This document shows positions 26,248-34,508 of a stretch of DNA of 64,000 nucleotides, in pieces. How positions within the stretch are numbered: position 1 is the stretch's first letter; each line of letters opens with the position of its first letter. Below the pieces are notes generated by a model. It was given only the letters and a program-made list of their open reading frames with translations. It was not told where the DNA came from and made no database searches. The translations under genes were made by a program, and so were the position numbers. The stretch comes from Chthoniobacter flavus (GTDB lineage: Bacteria; Verrucomicrobiota; Verrucomicrobiia; Chthoniobacterales; Chthoniobacteraceae). The stretch is from positions 124,001 to 188,000 of the forward strand of contig CAMAUX010000001.1 of the NCBI GenBank assembly GCA_945861435.1, read 5' to 3'.

Positions 26248-26810
26248 TCTCCCGAGCCTCGCCCCTCATGAAAGTCCCCCCGCTTAAAGTGATCCTCCTG
26301 ATCGCCGCGCTCGCGCTGGCGGCTGCGGTCAGCATCGGGCCTGCGCCGCAGACCATGTCGAACACCCCTCCCCACTCGTTCTTCTCGCGGGCTCCGACCA
26401 TCGCGTCTTTCGAGATCGTCCGGGACGGTGCGGTGCTTCACCGCGAGCAGATGCCCGGCCAGAATCAGGGCTCCGCCCTCCAAGCCACGCTGGGCCGGCC
26501 CTCGTACGCGACGGCTCCTTCGACCCGCCGACTCGGCGTCCAAACCGGTGACATCAAGGTCACCGTACCCATTGCCTTTCTCGCTGAGGGCCGCCCGGTC
26601 GGTGTTTCCCATATGGGGAAACCCATCGAGGCCGACCAAATCGAGGTGCTCGTGGCCATCCGCCGTTACGGACTCATCCCCCGCGACTACACCGACGGCC
26701 GCCTCGACCCACTGATCCTCGCCGCCGCGATGGAAGGCGTGAGGATCAGGGTCGCGGACGGGAACCAACAGGTCGCCATTAAACAAAAATACGGCATCAC
26801 CCAGAGATGA
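26244..26810 (+). CDS. Small membrane-anchored protein, function unknown
   Basis: This protein of up to 188 residues has one N-terminal hydrophobic segment (VILLIAALALAAAVSIG), either a signal peptide or an anchor. The rest is soluble and without a recognised domain. The GTG at 26244 overlaps the preceding stop (GTGA), and its own stop overlaps the next start (ATGA at 26807). An ATG at 26268 is an alternative start. The double coupling shows that it is made with the SGNH and DUF1592 proteins. A role as an assembly or accessory factor is guesswork. Confidence 0.6.
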   Translation: MISRASPLMKVPPLKVILLIAALALAAAVSIGPAPQTMSNTPPHSFFSRAPTIASFEIVRDGAVLHREQMPGQNQGSALQATLGRPSYATAPSTRRLGVQTGDIKVTVPIAFLAEGRPVGVSHMGKPIEADQIEVLVAIRRYGLIPRDYTDGRLDPLILAAAMEGVRIRVADGNQQVAIKQKYGITQR

Positions 26811-29455
26811 AGCTTCCCCTCGCCATCGCCCTGTTCGCCGCCGCGACGGCAGCCGCCGAACCACGCCTCTTTCTCGAGCAGCACTGCTTCGAGTGCCACG
26901 ACAAGGAAACCAAGAAAGGCGGCTTCGACCTTGAGTCCCTCAGCACGGAAACGCAGGCGCTCGATCCGTGGATCAAGGTCCACGACGCAGTGGCCACCGG
27001 CGAGATGCCGCCTGCAAAGAAGAAGACCCGGCCGCCCGCCGCCGAAGCCGCCGCGTTTCTCACCGCACTCGACGCGCGTCTCCACACGGCTTCATCCGCC
27101 GCCCGGCCCGTCCGCGTTCAGCTCCGCAGGCTGACTCGCAGCGAATTCGAGAACTCGCTCAAAGACCTGCTCGCACTCCCGCGTCTCGACATCACGGCAC
27201 TGCTGCCCGCGGATGGTCGCGTCTCGGGTTATGACAAAATCGCCGGCGGTCTCGACCTCTCCCCGGGCCACCTTGCCGCTTACGCCGAGGCGGTGGAGAA
27301 GGCCCTCGATGCAGCGATCGCCACCCAGAGTGCACCGCCCAAGGTCTACCAGAAACGCATCTACCCAGCCGGCCTCTTCAAGTTCGGCGCCAACCTCGCC
27401 CATGGCCAATACGTGCTGCTGAAAGACAAGCAGCCCGACCCGGCACTGCCCGTCCGTGGCGGCTTCGAGGACAAGAAGGGACACGTGGGCTTTGACGGGC
27501 CCGACCTCAAGGAGCGCGGGGATCTCGTCAAAAGCAAAACCGTTGCCGAGAGCCAGAGCGCCGTCGGCCTGCTCAATCCCAACCTCGCAGGCTACGAGGC
27601 CGCGATGAACGTCTCCCCCATCTACGCCGGCATGTACCGGATGCGCCTTTCCGTCTGGGGACTCCACTGGGAAAACGCACAGCCCAATCCCTGCGCCGCA
27701 CCGCAGGCCGCCGTCCTGCGCGCCCACGAGGAAGGCAAACAGCAGGAGGGCGGCCGTCTCCTCGCCGCCTTCACCGCTCCCTCCATGGAGTCCAAGGAAG
27801 GCGAAATCGTCGCATGGCTCGATGCCCATGATTCCATCGTCTTCGACCCGGTGTCCGTCCCATGGATCGGCCTCCGCATCGGCCAGATCGCCGGACGCGC
27901 CGCGAAACACGCAGGCCCGGGAGTCGCACTCGACTGGTTCGAAATCGAAGGCCCGTTGAACCCCGTCTGGCCGCCCGTCAGCCACAGGAGGCTCTTTGGC
28001 GATCTACCGATCAAACCGCGGGCTGCGGACAGCGAAGCGCTCCCGCCGCGTCGTGAGAAAATCCGCAGCATCCCCGGCTACCTGCCGAGCACTCATCTCA
28101 GCCTCACACCGGCCGAGCGCCAGCCGCTCCTCGAGACCGTCCACTCCGACCATCCCGTCGAGGACGCACGCCAGTTGCTCGCGGAGTTCCTCCCGCGCGC
28201 GTTCCGTCGCGATGTGACGCCCGGCGAGCTCGAGCCCTACCTCCGCCTGCTCCGCGCCCGTCTCGATGCGAAGGACTGCTTCGAGGACGCCATGCGCCGC
28301 GTGTACGTCGCCGCGCTGACTTCACCGGAATTCCTGTTCCTTCCCGGCGACGCCACGGAAGACGCGCACCTCTTCTCCGCCAACGCGGATTTCGCCCTCG
28401 CCTCGCGTCTTTCCTACTGGCTCTGGAACGGCCCGCCCGACGATGCCCTGTTAGCCGCCGCGCGCGACCGATCCCTCCACCGCCCGGAAATCCTCCACGC
28501 GCAGATCGACCGTCTGCTGGCCGATCCGCGCGCCGATCGTTTCACCACGGACTTCGCCCGCCAATGGCTCGAGCTCGGCAGACTGGACGAGACCACTCCA
28601 GATCCGTTGCTCTACCCGGAGTACCGGTTCCTCCTCAACGAAGGGGTTGCGATGGAGACGCCGTCCTTCTTCAAGGAACTGCTCCACGACAACCTGCCGG
28701 CGCGCTCCCTTCTCAAGCCGGGCTTCGCGATGCTCACCCAGCGTCTCGCGGAACACTATCGGATCCCGGGCGTGGAAGGCGTCGAAGTCCGCAAAGTCCC
28801 ACTTCCCGCCGACAACGTTCGCGGCGGGCTGCTCGGGCAGGCCGGCATCCACAAACTCACCGCCAACGGCACCACCACTTCGCCCGTGAAACGCGGCGTC
28901 TGGGTCTCTGACAGGCTCCTCAATGACCCGGCTCCACCGCCTCCGCCCGGCGTGTCCGCCGTCGACCCCGACACCCGCGGCACCACCACCATTCGGGAGC
29001 AGCTCGCCAAGCATCGCGCCGACCCCAGCTGCGCGGCGTGCCATGCCAAGATCGACCCGCCCGGTTTCGCGCTGGAAGCCTTCGACCCCATCGGCGGATT
29101 CCGCGACCGCTACCGCTCCAACGGAAAGGGCGATGTCCCTCTCGAAAAAGGGCACACCGAGTGGAAGGTCGAATACAAGCTGGGTCCGCAGGTCGACGCA
29201 TCGGGGCAGCTTCGCGACGGCCGCAACTTTGCGAGCCCTGCCGCATTCATCGAGTTGCTCGCGCAGGATGACGAGCGTCTTGCCCGCGCATTCACCGCGC
29301 ACCTCGCGCGCTACGCCACGGGCGCTGAGATGAATTACGCTGACCGCGCCGAGATCCGTCGCATCGTCGCGGGTTCCAAACAAAGCGACTATGCGCTTCG
29401 CTCGCTCGTGCACGCTCTCGCTCAGAGCACCCTCTTCCTCCCTCCAACCCGCTGA
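26807..29455 (+). CDS. DUF1592 family protein with two CxxCH haem motifs
   Basis: This 882-residue secreted protein has the full family layout: short signal peptide (MKLPLAIALFAAATAAAE), CFECH at residues 27-31, DUF1587 (LRRLTRSEFENSLKDLLALP, near residue 105), a beta-rich binding segment, DUF1595 (about 445-510), DUF1592 (about 525-660, including DFARQWLELGRLDETTPDPL), DUF1588 (KLTANGTTTSPVKRGVWVSD, then CAACH near residue 743) and DUF1585 at the end. It is a paralogue of the gene at 7074-9656 but not a recent copy. The ECF-linked location suggests that expression follows the sigma factor. Its reaction is unknown. Confidence 0.9.
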   Translation: MKLPLAIALFAAATAAAEPRLFLEQHCFECHDKETKKGGFDLESLSTETQALDPWIKVHDAVATGEMPPAKKKTRPPAAEAAAFLTALDARLHTASSAARPVRVQLRRLTRSEFENSLKDLLALPRLDITALLPADGRVSGYDKIAGGLDLSPGHLAAYAEAVEKALDAAIATQSAPPKVYQKRIYPAGLFKFGANLAHGQYVLLKDKQPDPALPVRGGFEDKKGHVGFDGPDLKERGDLVKSKTVAESQSAVGLLNPNLAGYEAAMNVSPIYAGMYRMRLSVWGLHWENAQPNPCAAPQAAVLRAHEEGKQQEGGRLLAAFTAPSMESKEGEIVAWLDAHDSIVFDPVSVPWIGLRIGQIAGRAAKHAGPGVALDWFEIEGPLNPVWPPVSHRRLFGDLPIKPRAADSEALPPRREKIRSIPGYLPSTHLSLTPAERQPLLETVHSDHPVEDARQLLAEFLPRAFRRDVTPGELEPYLRLLRARLDAKDCFEDAMRRVYVAALTSPEFLFLPGDATEDAHLFSANADFALASRLSYWLWNGPPDDALLAAARDRSLHRPEILHAQIDRLLADPRADRFTTDFARQWLELGRLDETTPDPLLYPEYRFLLNEGVAMETPSFFKELLHDNLPARSLLKPGFAMLTQRLAEHYRIPGVEGVEVRKVPLPADNVRGGLLGQAGIHKLTANGTTTSPVKRGVWVSDRLLNDPAPPPPPGVSAVDPDTRGTTTIREQLAKHRADPSCAACHAKIDPPGFALEAFDPIGGFRDRYRSNGKGDVPLEKGHTEWKVEYKLGPQVDASGQLRDGRNFASPAAFIELLAQDDERLARAFTAHLARYATGAEMNYADRAEIRRIVAGSKQSDYALRSLVHALAQSTLFLPPTR

Positions 29456-29461
29456 CATCTC

Positions 29462-30697
29462 ATGAACCGTCGTGCATTCCTCATCGCCGCTGGCGCCTGC
29501 CTCGCCCTGCCTCGCCTCGCCCGCGCAGCAGAAAAAACACCGCCCCGCCGCCTGCTCGCGATCCACGTCCCGCTTGGGATGATGCCGAGCTTTTTCTTTC
29601 CAAAGGAGGGCGAACCCTCCAGCCCCTACCTCGATCTCCTCGCCAAGCACAGGGATCAATTCACCACCTTCGCGGGCCTCTCGCATCCCGGCGTCGACGG
29701 CAATCACCACGCGGGACAATGCTTCCTTTCAGGCGCACCGCATCCGGGCCAGCCCACCTTCCGCAACAGCGTCTCGCTTGACCAATTCGTCGCCGACAAG
29801 ATCGGTGCCGACACGCGCTTCCCCTCGCTCGGTGTGGCGGTGCGCAAGGGCGAGCATTACTCCGACTCGATCGCCGTCTCCCCATCGGGCGTGGTCCTCC
29901 CGGCAGAGGTCAGCGCCGAGAGGCTCTACCGAAGGCTTTTTGTCGCGGGAACGCCCGACGAAAAAGCCGCCACCATGCGCCGGATCGAAGCCGGAGGCAG
30001 TGTGCTCGATCTCATTCTCGACAAGGCAAAGCGCCTCGAGAAGACCTCCGACTCTCAGGACCGCGCCCGCATCGACCAGTACTTCCAAAGCGTCCGCGAT
30101 CTCGAAGGCCGCCTTCAACGCAGCATCGAATGGGAGCACCGTCCCAAACCCACCGTCGATTACCCGATGCCCAAGGACATCGCGGACGCCAACGAGGTCG
30201 TGGACCGCTCGCGTCTGATGTTCGACCTCATCCGGCTTGCGCTCCAGACCGACAGCACCCGCGTCGTGACACTCACGCTCAGCACCTTCTCCGTAGTGCC
30301 GCATGTGCCTGGCGTGAAGAGCGAAACGCACGGCCTCACCCATCACGGCAATGAACCCGAGAAAATCGCCGAACTCCGCAAGATCGAGGAGGCGCAGATG
30401 ACGGTCTTCGGCGAGATGCTTTCCACGTTCCGCGACACGCCCGAGGCCGGCGGCAGCCTCCTCGACCGCACGCAGATCCTCTATGGAAGCTGCCTCGGCA
30501 ACGCCAATTCCCACAGCAACCAGAACCTGCCGCTGATTCTGGCGGGCGGCGGCTTCCGCCATGGACAACACCTTGCCTTCGACACCGTCCACAACACGCC
30601 GCTCGCGAACCTGTATGTCAGCATGCTGCAGAACCTCGGCATCGAGACCGACAAGTTCGCCTCCAGCACAGGGCCGCTGCGCGGGCTGCGTTCGTAA
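29462..30697 (+). CDS. DUF1552 family secreted protein
   Basis: This 411-residue partner of the DUF1592 protein lies 6 bp downstream of it. It has a short Tat-like leader (MNRRAFLIAAGACLALPRLA) and DUF1552 text: HVPLGMMPSFFFPKEGEP, FAGLSHPGVDGNHHAGQCFL and LYGSCLGNANSHSNQNLPLI. The counterpart at 9661-10965 has the same block order. It ends the long sigma-led run; the following 635 bp hold no gene. Confidence 0.9.
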   Translation: MNRRAFLIAAGACLALPRLARAAEKTPPRRLLAIHVPLGMMPSFFFPKEGEPSSPYLDLLAKHRDQFTTFAGLSHPGVDGNHHAGQCFLSGAPHPGQPTFRNSVSLDQFVADKIGADTRFPSLGVAVRKGEHYSDSIAVSPSGVVLPAEVSAERLYRRLFVAGTPDEKAATMRRIEAGGSVLDLILDKAKRLEKTSDSQDRARIDQYFQSVRDLEGRLQRSIEWEHRPKPTVDYPMPKDIADANEVVDRSRLMFDLIRLALQTDSTRVVTLTLSTFSVVPHVPGVKSETHGLTHHGNEPEKIAELRKIEEAQMTVFGEMLSTFRDTPEAGGSLLDRTQILYGSCLGNANSHSNQNLPLILAGGGFRHGQHLAFDTVHNTPLANLYVSMLQNLGIETDKFASSTGPLRGLRS

Positions 30698-30724
30698 AGG
30701 GTCGGCGGCAGAAGAGCGGCGCCC

Positions 30725-30764
30725 GCTGTTGCTGTTGCGGTTGCTGTTGCTGTTGCTGTCGTTG
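30725..30764 (+). repeat. Simple-sequence tract of GCTGTT-type units
   Basis: About 40 bp consists of GCTGTT or GTTGCT units with one GCG variation, lying about 30 bp after a stop codon. It is not part of a coding frame. Confidence 0.8.
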
Positions 30765-31084
30765 GGGCATCAGGACGCGCATGCTGCCTGAGAACAATGC
30801 CTGTCCCTATCGGCTTTGGCCCCGTTGTTGAGGGACCCCGGGAGGAAACAGGCTCCGGGGATGAAGCTCGGCCCGCTCATCACCTGCGGAGCCAGGGGGC
30901 GTCGTCATGGTCGAGCGCATTGTTACTTATTAATCCGGCCACAAAACATCAGCCATCGCGCGGGTCGATTTGGTTACGCTTTGGCAGTACACATGAGCTT
31001 CATCCCTCGCTCGCCGGGCATCGAGACACTGCGTGCGGCGCATCATTACCGCGGGTATTCAATGGCCGGATTAATAGCGCACAA

Positions 31085-31192
31085 TGGCCCACGGAACGCA
31101 CTGAATGCACGGACCATGAAACACACTTTCACGCTCCTCATTCTCCTCATTTCTTTCGTGTCGTCCGTGTGTTCCGTGTGTTCCGTGGGCCA
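31085..31192 (+). repeat. Small inverted-repeat element, copy 1 (108 bp)
   Basis: The ends are a perfect 12-bp inverted repeat, TGGCCCACGGAA and TTCCGTGGGCCA, enclosing a pyrimidine-rich centre with TCCGTGTG units near the right end. The left 27 bases reappear in inverted orientation at the right end of the element at 33781-33881, and the centres are also alignable. It is too short to code for a transposase; it looks like a MITE- or REP-like element. Confidence 0.75.
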
Positions 31193-31332
31193 GCTCTCCT
31201 CCTTCCGCTCTTGTGCATCGGCGGGCGAAGGGATGTCCCGAAAGAAATTTGGCCTGTCGCTATCGGCCCTCAAGAAACCCGGAAAGGCCCCTTGTCTCAG
31301 TGCCATTCGGACCTGTCTCTATGGGCTTCTTA

Positions 31333-32055
31333 TTAGGGCTCAACTACCTCCACATACGAAAGGTTGGGGAGGTAATCTTGAATCAACCAGGTGGTGGCGG
31401 CGGGTATGGAGGTGGAGACACCGGAATCGGATACAGACTGAATCGAGTTCGCTTTCAGATGCTCATTCACGGCCTTGGTGAGCGTTGCGTCATACTTGAA
31501 GGATAAAACCCCTTTCCCCAGACTGGTCCCGTCTCCGCGAAGGATGGGGGCGGTGAAATCGATGGGGACCGAAGAGGTGCGGGCGCCGCCGATATCCACG
31601 TTCGATTTGCAACTGCCACGGGCGAGGATGGTGCCGGTGTCAAAACCTGCGTTGGCGTCTGTCTGCAGGTAGAAGTAATAAAACTTCCTGCTCTTCGAGT
31701 AGAAGGTGAACTTATGACAGACGCGATGCTCGGCATCCCCTTCGCCCACATCCGGAGCATGGCTGAAATGTTTCACAGCCGCGGCGCCCGAAGCTCCCGA
31801 CTTTTCGGTGAGGTAAATGGATTCCGCGCTGGTCCCCTTGCCGCTGGATTCCTCCCAGCAGGCGGTATCCAGATCTAAAAACCATAATTGGCACGAGTGA
31901 GCCGGATGCGTTTCGCTGTCGAATTTTCCAGCGGCGTCCTCGTAGGTGAATTTGCCGGACAATCGCATTCGAAAAACGAGCACATGGGCATCTGCGCTGG
32001 AGGCGCCGAGCAAAACTGCGGCACTGAAAACGAATAACCTTTGGAATAGATTCAT
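31333..32055 (-). CDS. Secreted protein of unknown function
   Basis: This 240-residue protein has a clear signal peptide (MNLFQRLFVFSAAVLLGASS, cleavage after ADA). The mature part is beta-rich, with several aromatic strands such as QLWFLDLDTACW and RKFYYFYLQTDANAGFD, and carries four cysteines that may form disulfides. No family was recognised. It stands alone between repeat-rich intervals and has a somewhat lower GC content than the neighbours. It converges on the DUF1552 gene, so the two are not cotranscribed. Confidence 0.7.
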   Translation of the reverse strand: MNLFQRLFVFSAAVLLGASSADAHVLVFRMRLSGKFTYEDAAGKFDSETHPAHSCQLWFLDLDTACWEESSGKGTSAESIYLTEKSGASGAAAVKHFSHAPDVGEGDAEHRVCHKFTFYSKSRKFYYFYLQTDANAGFDTGTILARGSCKSNVDIGGARTSSVPIDFTAPILRGDGTSLGKGVLSFKYDATLTKAVNEHLKANSIQSVSDSGVSTSIPAATTWLIQDYLPNLSYVEVVEP

Positions 32056-32229
32056 GGGGCGGCAAATGGGGCGCTACGGTGATGTGGTTGAGCAGCTAAT
32101 GAGAGGATCGGAGAGAGGCAAAGGGACATATCTGGCGGTGAAATACCCCCGCGACACTCGCGGCTGAGCGCCTGCATGGGGCATGTGCCTGCCCCCGTGG
32201 TCTCGACGGCCCAGCGGTCGCCGGGGCGA

Positions 32230-33315
32230 TCACGCTTCCAGCGCGGGATAATCCGTGTATCCCTTCGGGCCCGACGCATAGAACGTCGACGGATCCGCCT
32301 CATTGAGAGGCGCACGTCTGTGCAGACGTTCGGGCAGGTCGGGGTTCGCAAGAAACGGAACTCCAAACGCCACCGCATCCGCCCAGCCTTCCCGCAGCGC
32401 TTCGTTGCCGGACTCCAAATCGAACCCGCCATTGGCGATGATGCGCCCCTTGTAGTGCGCCCGTAATTCCCGGGGCCCGATCCCCGCCGCCGCTCCATGC
32501 GCGATGTCCTGAGCTGTCACCCGCGGAATGTGAGCATACGCGAGCCCCATGGGATCGAGTCGCTCCAGCACATAGCCAAACGTGCGCAGCGGATCCGAAT
32601 CCCGCATATCGTTGAACACACCGCCCGGCGAGAAGCGGATCCCGACGCGGTCGGCGCCCCAGACGTTCGCCACGGCTTGGGTGACTTCCAGAGTGAGTCG
32701 GGCACGGTTTTCCAAGGATCCACCGTACTCGTCGGTGCGCTGGTTGGTTCCGTCGCGCAGGAACTGGTCGAGCAGGTAGCCGTTTGCGTTGTGGATCTCC
32801 ACGCCATCGAACCCGGCGTCCTTTGCCGCTTTCGCTCCGTGCACATATTCGGCGATCACCCCGGGGATCTCGTCCCGCTCGAGAGCGCGGGGCGTTACAT
32901 AGTCGGCCATTCCGGTTCCGGTGAACACCTGACCGCACGGCTTGATCGCTGAGGGCGCGACGGGTGCGGCACCGTCCGGCTGGAAGATCGGGTGCGAGAT
33001 CCGGCCCACGTGCCAGAGTTGCAGGAAGATGAGGCCGCCCGCTCCGTGCACCGCCTCGGTCACCTTGCGCCATCCCGCGACATGCTCCGGCGTGAAGATT
33101 CCGGGCGTGTTGGGATAACCATAACCGCGCGGCGATACCGAGGTCGCCTCCGCGATCAGCAACCCGCCCGAGGCCCGCTGCCGGTAATGCTCCGCATTGA
33201 GATCGCACGGGACATTTCCTGGCTCCGCGCGACAGCGTGTCAGCGGGGCGAGGTAGATCCGGTTGGGCGTATGAACGGCTCCGAGTTGGAGCGGAGTGAA
33301 GAGGTCGGGAGTCAT
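32230..33315 (-). CDS. Old Yellow Enzyme family alkene reductase (NemA-like)
   Basis: This 361-residue FMN-dependent flavin oxidoreductase uses NAD(P)H to reduce activated C=C bonds or nitro compounds in the cytoplasm. Family motifs are present in order: LFTPLQLGAVHTPNRIYLAP at the N terminus, LQLWHVGRISHP, the substrate-binding His/Asn pair in VEIHNANGYLLDQFLRDGTN, the signature YGGSLENRARL, and RIIANGGFD near the phosphate-binding end. The length is normal for the NemA group of about 360 residues. It has no operon partner; 174 bp without a gene follow its stop. The natural substrate cannot be inferred. Confidence 0.92.
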   Translation of the reverse strand: MTPDLFTPLQLGAVHTPNRIYLAPLTRCRAEPGNVPCDLNAEHYRQRASGGLLIAEATSVSPRGYGYPNTPGIFTPEHVAGWRKVTEAVHGAGGLIFLQLWHVGRISHPIFQPDGAAPVAPSAIKPCGQVFTGTGMADYVTPRALERDEIPGVIAEYVHGAKAAKDAGFDGVEIHNANGYLLDQFLRDGTNQRTDEYGGSLENRARLTLEVTQAVANVWGADRVGIRFSPGGVFNDMRDSDPLRTFGYVLERLDPMGLAYAHIPRVTAQDIAHGAAAGIGPRELRAHYKGRIIANGGFDLESGNEALREGWADAVAFGVPFLANPDLPERLHRRAPLNEADPSTFYASGPKGYTDYPALEA

Positions 33316-33431
33316 GGGAGCAGGGTCTTTTCGGGCGGTGGGCCGGAAGCACTAAGCGCGATCGTGCGACAAGGGAAGTCTGGGAAGGCGCCCGGCCGCG
33401 CAGGAATGGCGGCCTCCATCCATGGCAGAGA

Positions 33432-33776
33432 GTGAGGCAACGGCGGGTGCATCCATTCCAGCGCGGACGCGCCGGAACGGAGTCCCCCGTCGTCGACTGT
33501 CTTCCGGCGAGCTTTCTGAAGGGTTATGTGGAGACCGTCCGCCGGGCGGGGCTGGTCATGCTGGAGTGGTCGCTGACCGCGCGTTTCAACGCCTCCAAGG
33601 CTGGCAAGCATGGCTTCAAGGTCCTCGTGGGGATGCCCGGCAATGAGTTGGCGGCCCTGAACGTTTACGCGAACGGCCAGCGCCAGCTGAGTGCCAACGG
33701 AATCGTCATCAACAGGCGGGATAATTTTCTTCAGGAGATCGAGCGCGCTGCACTCGCACTGAACCTAAAAACGTGA
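33432..33776 (+). CDS. Hypothetical small protein or gene remnant
   Basis: This 114-residue frame starts at a GTG. From about residue 20 onward the text is protein-like (LPASFLKGYVETVRRAGLVM, FKVLVGMPGNELAALNVYAN, NGIVINRRDNFLQEIERAAL), while the first 20 residues are not. No family was recognised. It may be the surviving C-terminal part of a longer gene, or a small gene starting further in. It ends 4 bp before an inverted-repeat element. Confidence 0.35.
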   Translation: MRQRRVHPFQRGRAGTESPVVDCLPASFLKGYVETVRRAGLVMLEWSLTARFNASKAGKHGFKVLVGMPGNELAALNVYANGQRQLSANGIVINRRDNFLQEIERAALALNLKT

Positions 33777-33780
33777 ATGG

Positions 33781-33881
33781 ACGGCCCACGGAATCCACGG
33801 GCGGCACGGAGAGAATGGGGGGAATGAAGAGGCTGAGAGTCTGTTGCGTGATCCGTGCATTCAGTGCGTTCCGTGGGCCGT
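33781..33881 (-). repeat. Small inverted-repeat element, copy 2 (101 bp)
   Basis: The ends form a perfect 13-bp inverted repeat, ACGGCCCACGGAA and TTCCGTGGGCCGT. Read on the minus strand, it aligns with the element at 31085-31192 over its first 27 bases without mismatch and more loosely through the CTC/CATT-rich centre. The two copies lie 2.6 kb apart in opposite orientation. Confidence 0.75.
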
Positions 33882-34508
33882 TGGGAACTCTCCGGGTTCA
33901 GGCGACTGCTGAGTCCTATCGGTGCCTGGGTACTTGAGGGTAACAGCCTTGTCGTTACAGACTTTGAAGATCGCTCAAAGAGACTCACCCAACGGGTGCG
34001 CCTGAAACGGGACGATTTTAAGCTGCAAATTCCGTTCCGACAGAAACTCACATTAGATCCGCCGAGTTTTCATCGCCGTATTGAGGCTGAAGCTACCCCC
34101 ATACCAGATCTCCCCTTGGTCGGTCGTGACCGTATTATCACCGACGGACTGCAGCAGACCTTCTTGGTCAAATCCACCATCGGCGGCCCCATTTTTCCCG
34201 TCGAGGCATCGGTGAATCTGAAGGACAAAAGTTGTATCCGTGTAATCCGCCGCCCGGTTCCTATTATTGATCAGATTCCAATTATCGGCGACCCAGCGGC
34301 GCTCCCGAAGCGGGCGGCCACGTTGTTACCATCGAAGGGAACCTCATTGGCATCATGATCAGCGACCGTGAGGCTTACATTCTCGATGAGAGCGACGTTG
34401 ATGAGATCCGCTTTCGCCTGCCAATTGCGAAGCCCTACGAGGAGTTCGTTCGGCCGGCCAAAGCGCTCCACTCAACCACTCCCTAACCCGCTGCCTCCTG
34501 GATCGGCG
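33882..34508. other. Low-GC interval with protein-like but broken frames
   Basis: By eye this 627-bp stretch is near 50 percent GC, well below the flanks. On the plus strand a frame ending at 34486 reads NLIGIMISDREAYILDESDV near its end but has no start. Another plus frame (33855-34358) reads IIDQIPIIGDPAALPKR near its end. On the minus strand a frame at 34271-34471 and a shifted one over about 34050-34310 (WVADNWNLINNRNRAADYTD) are also protein-like. The coding strand cannot be decided. Decayed foreign gene pieces are the best reading. Confidence 0.4.

Larger units (their letters stand above)
30698..31332. other. Gene-free interval rich in repeats
   Basis: No supported gene lies between the DUF1552 gene and the convergent gene at 31333-32055. 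It holds a simple-repeat tract (30725-30764), two copies of the short motif GCCTGTCSCTATCGGC (30799-30815 and 31252-31268) related to part of the 280-bp repeat, and the inverted-repeat element at 31085-31192. Open frames crossing it are arginine- and serine-rich and have no family match. Confidence 0.6.

Noticed and set aside
30725-30764. Possible CRISPR-like tandem repeats
   Set aside because: The units are 6 bp with no spacers; it is a simple-sequence tract. No CRISPR array or cas gene was seen anywhere in the window.
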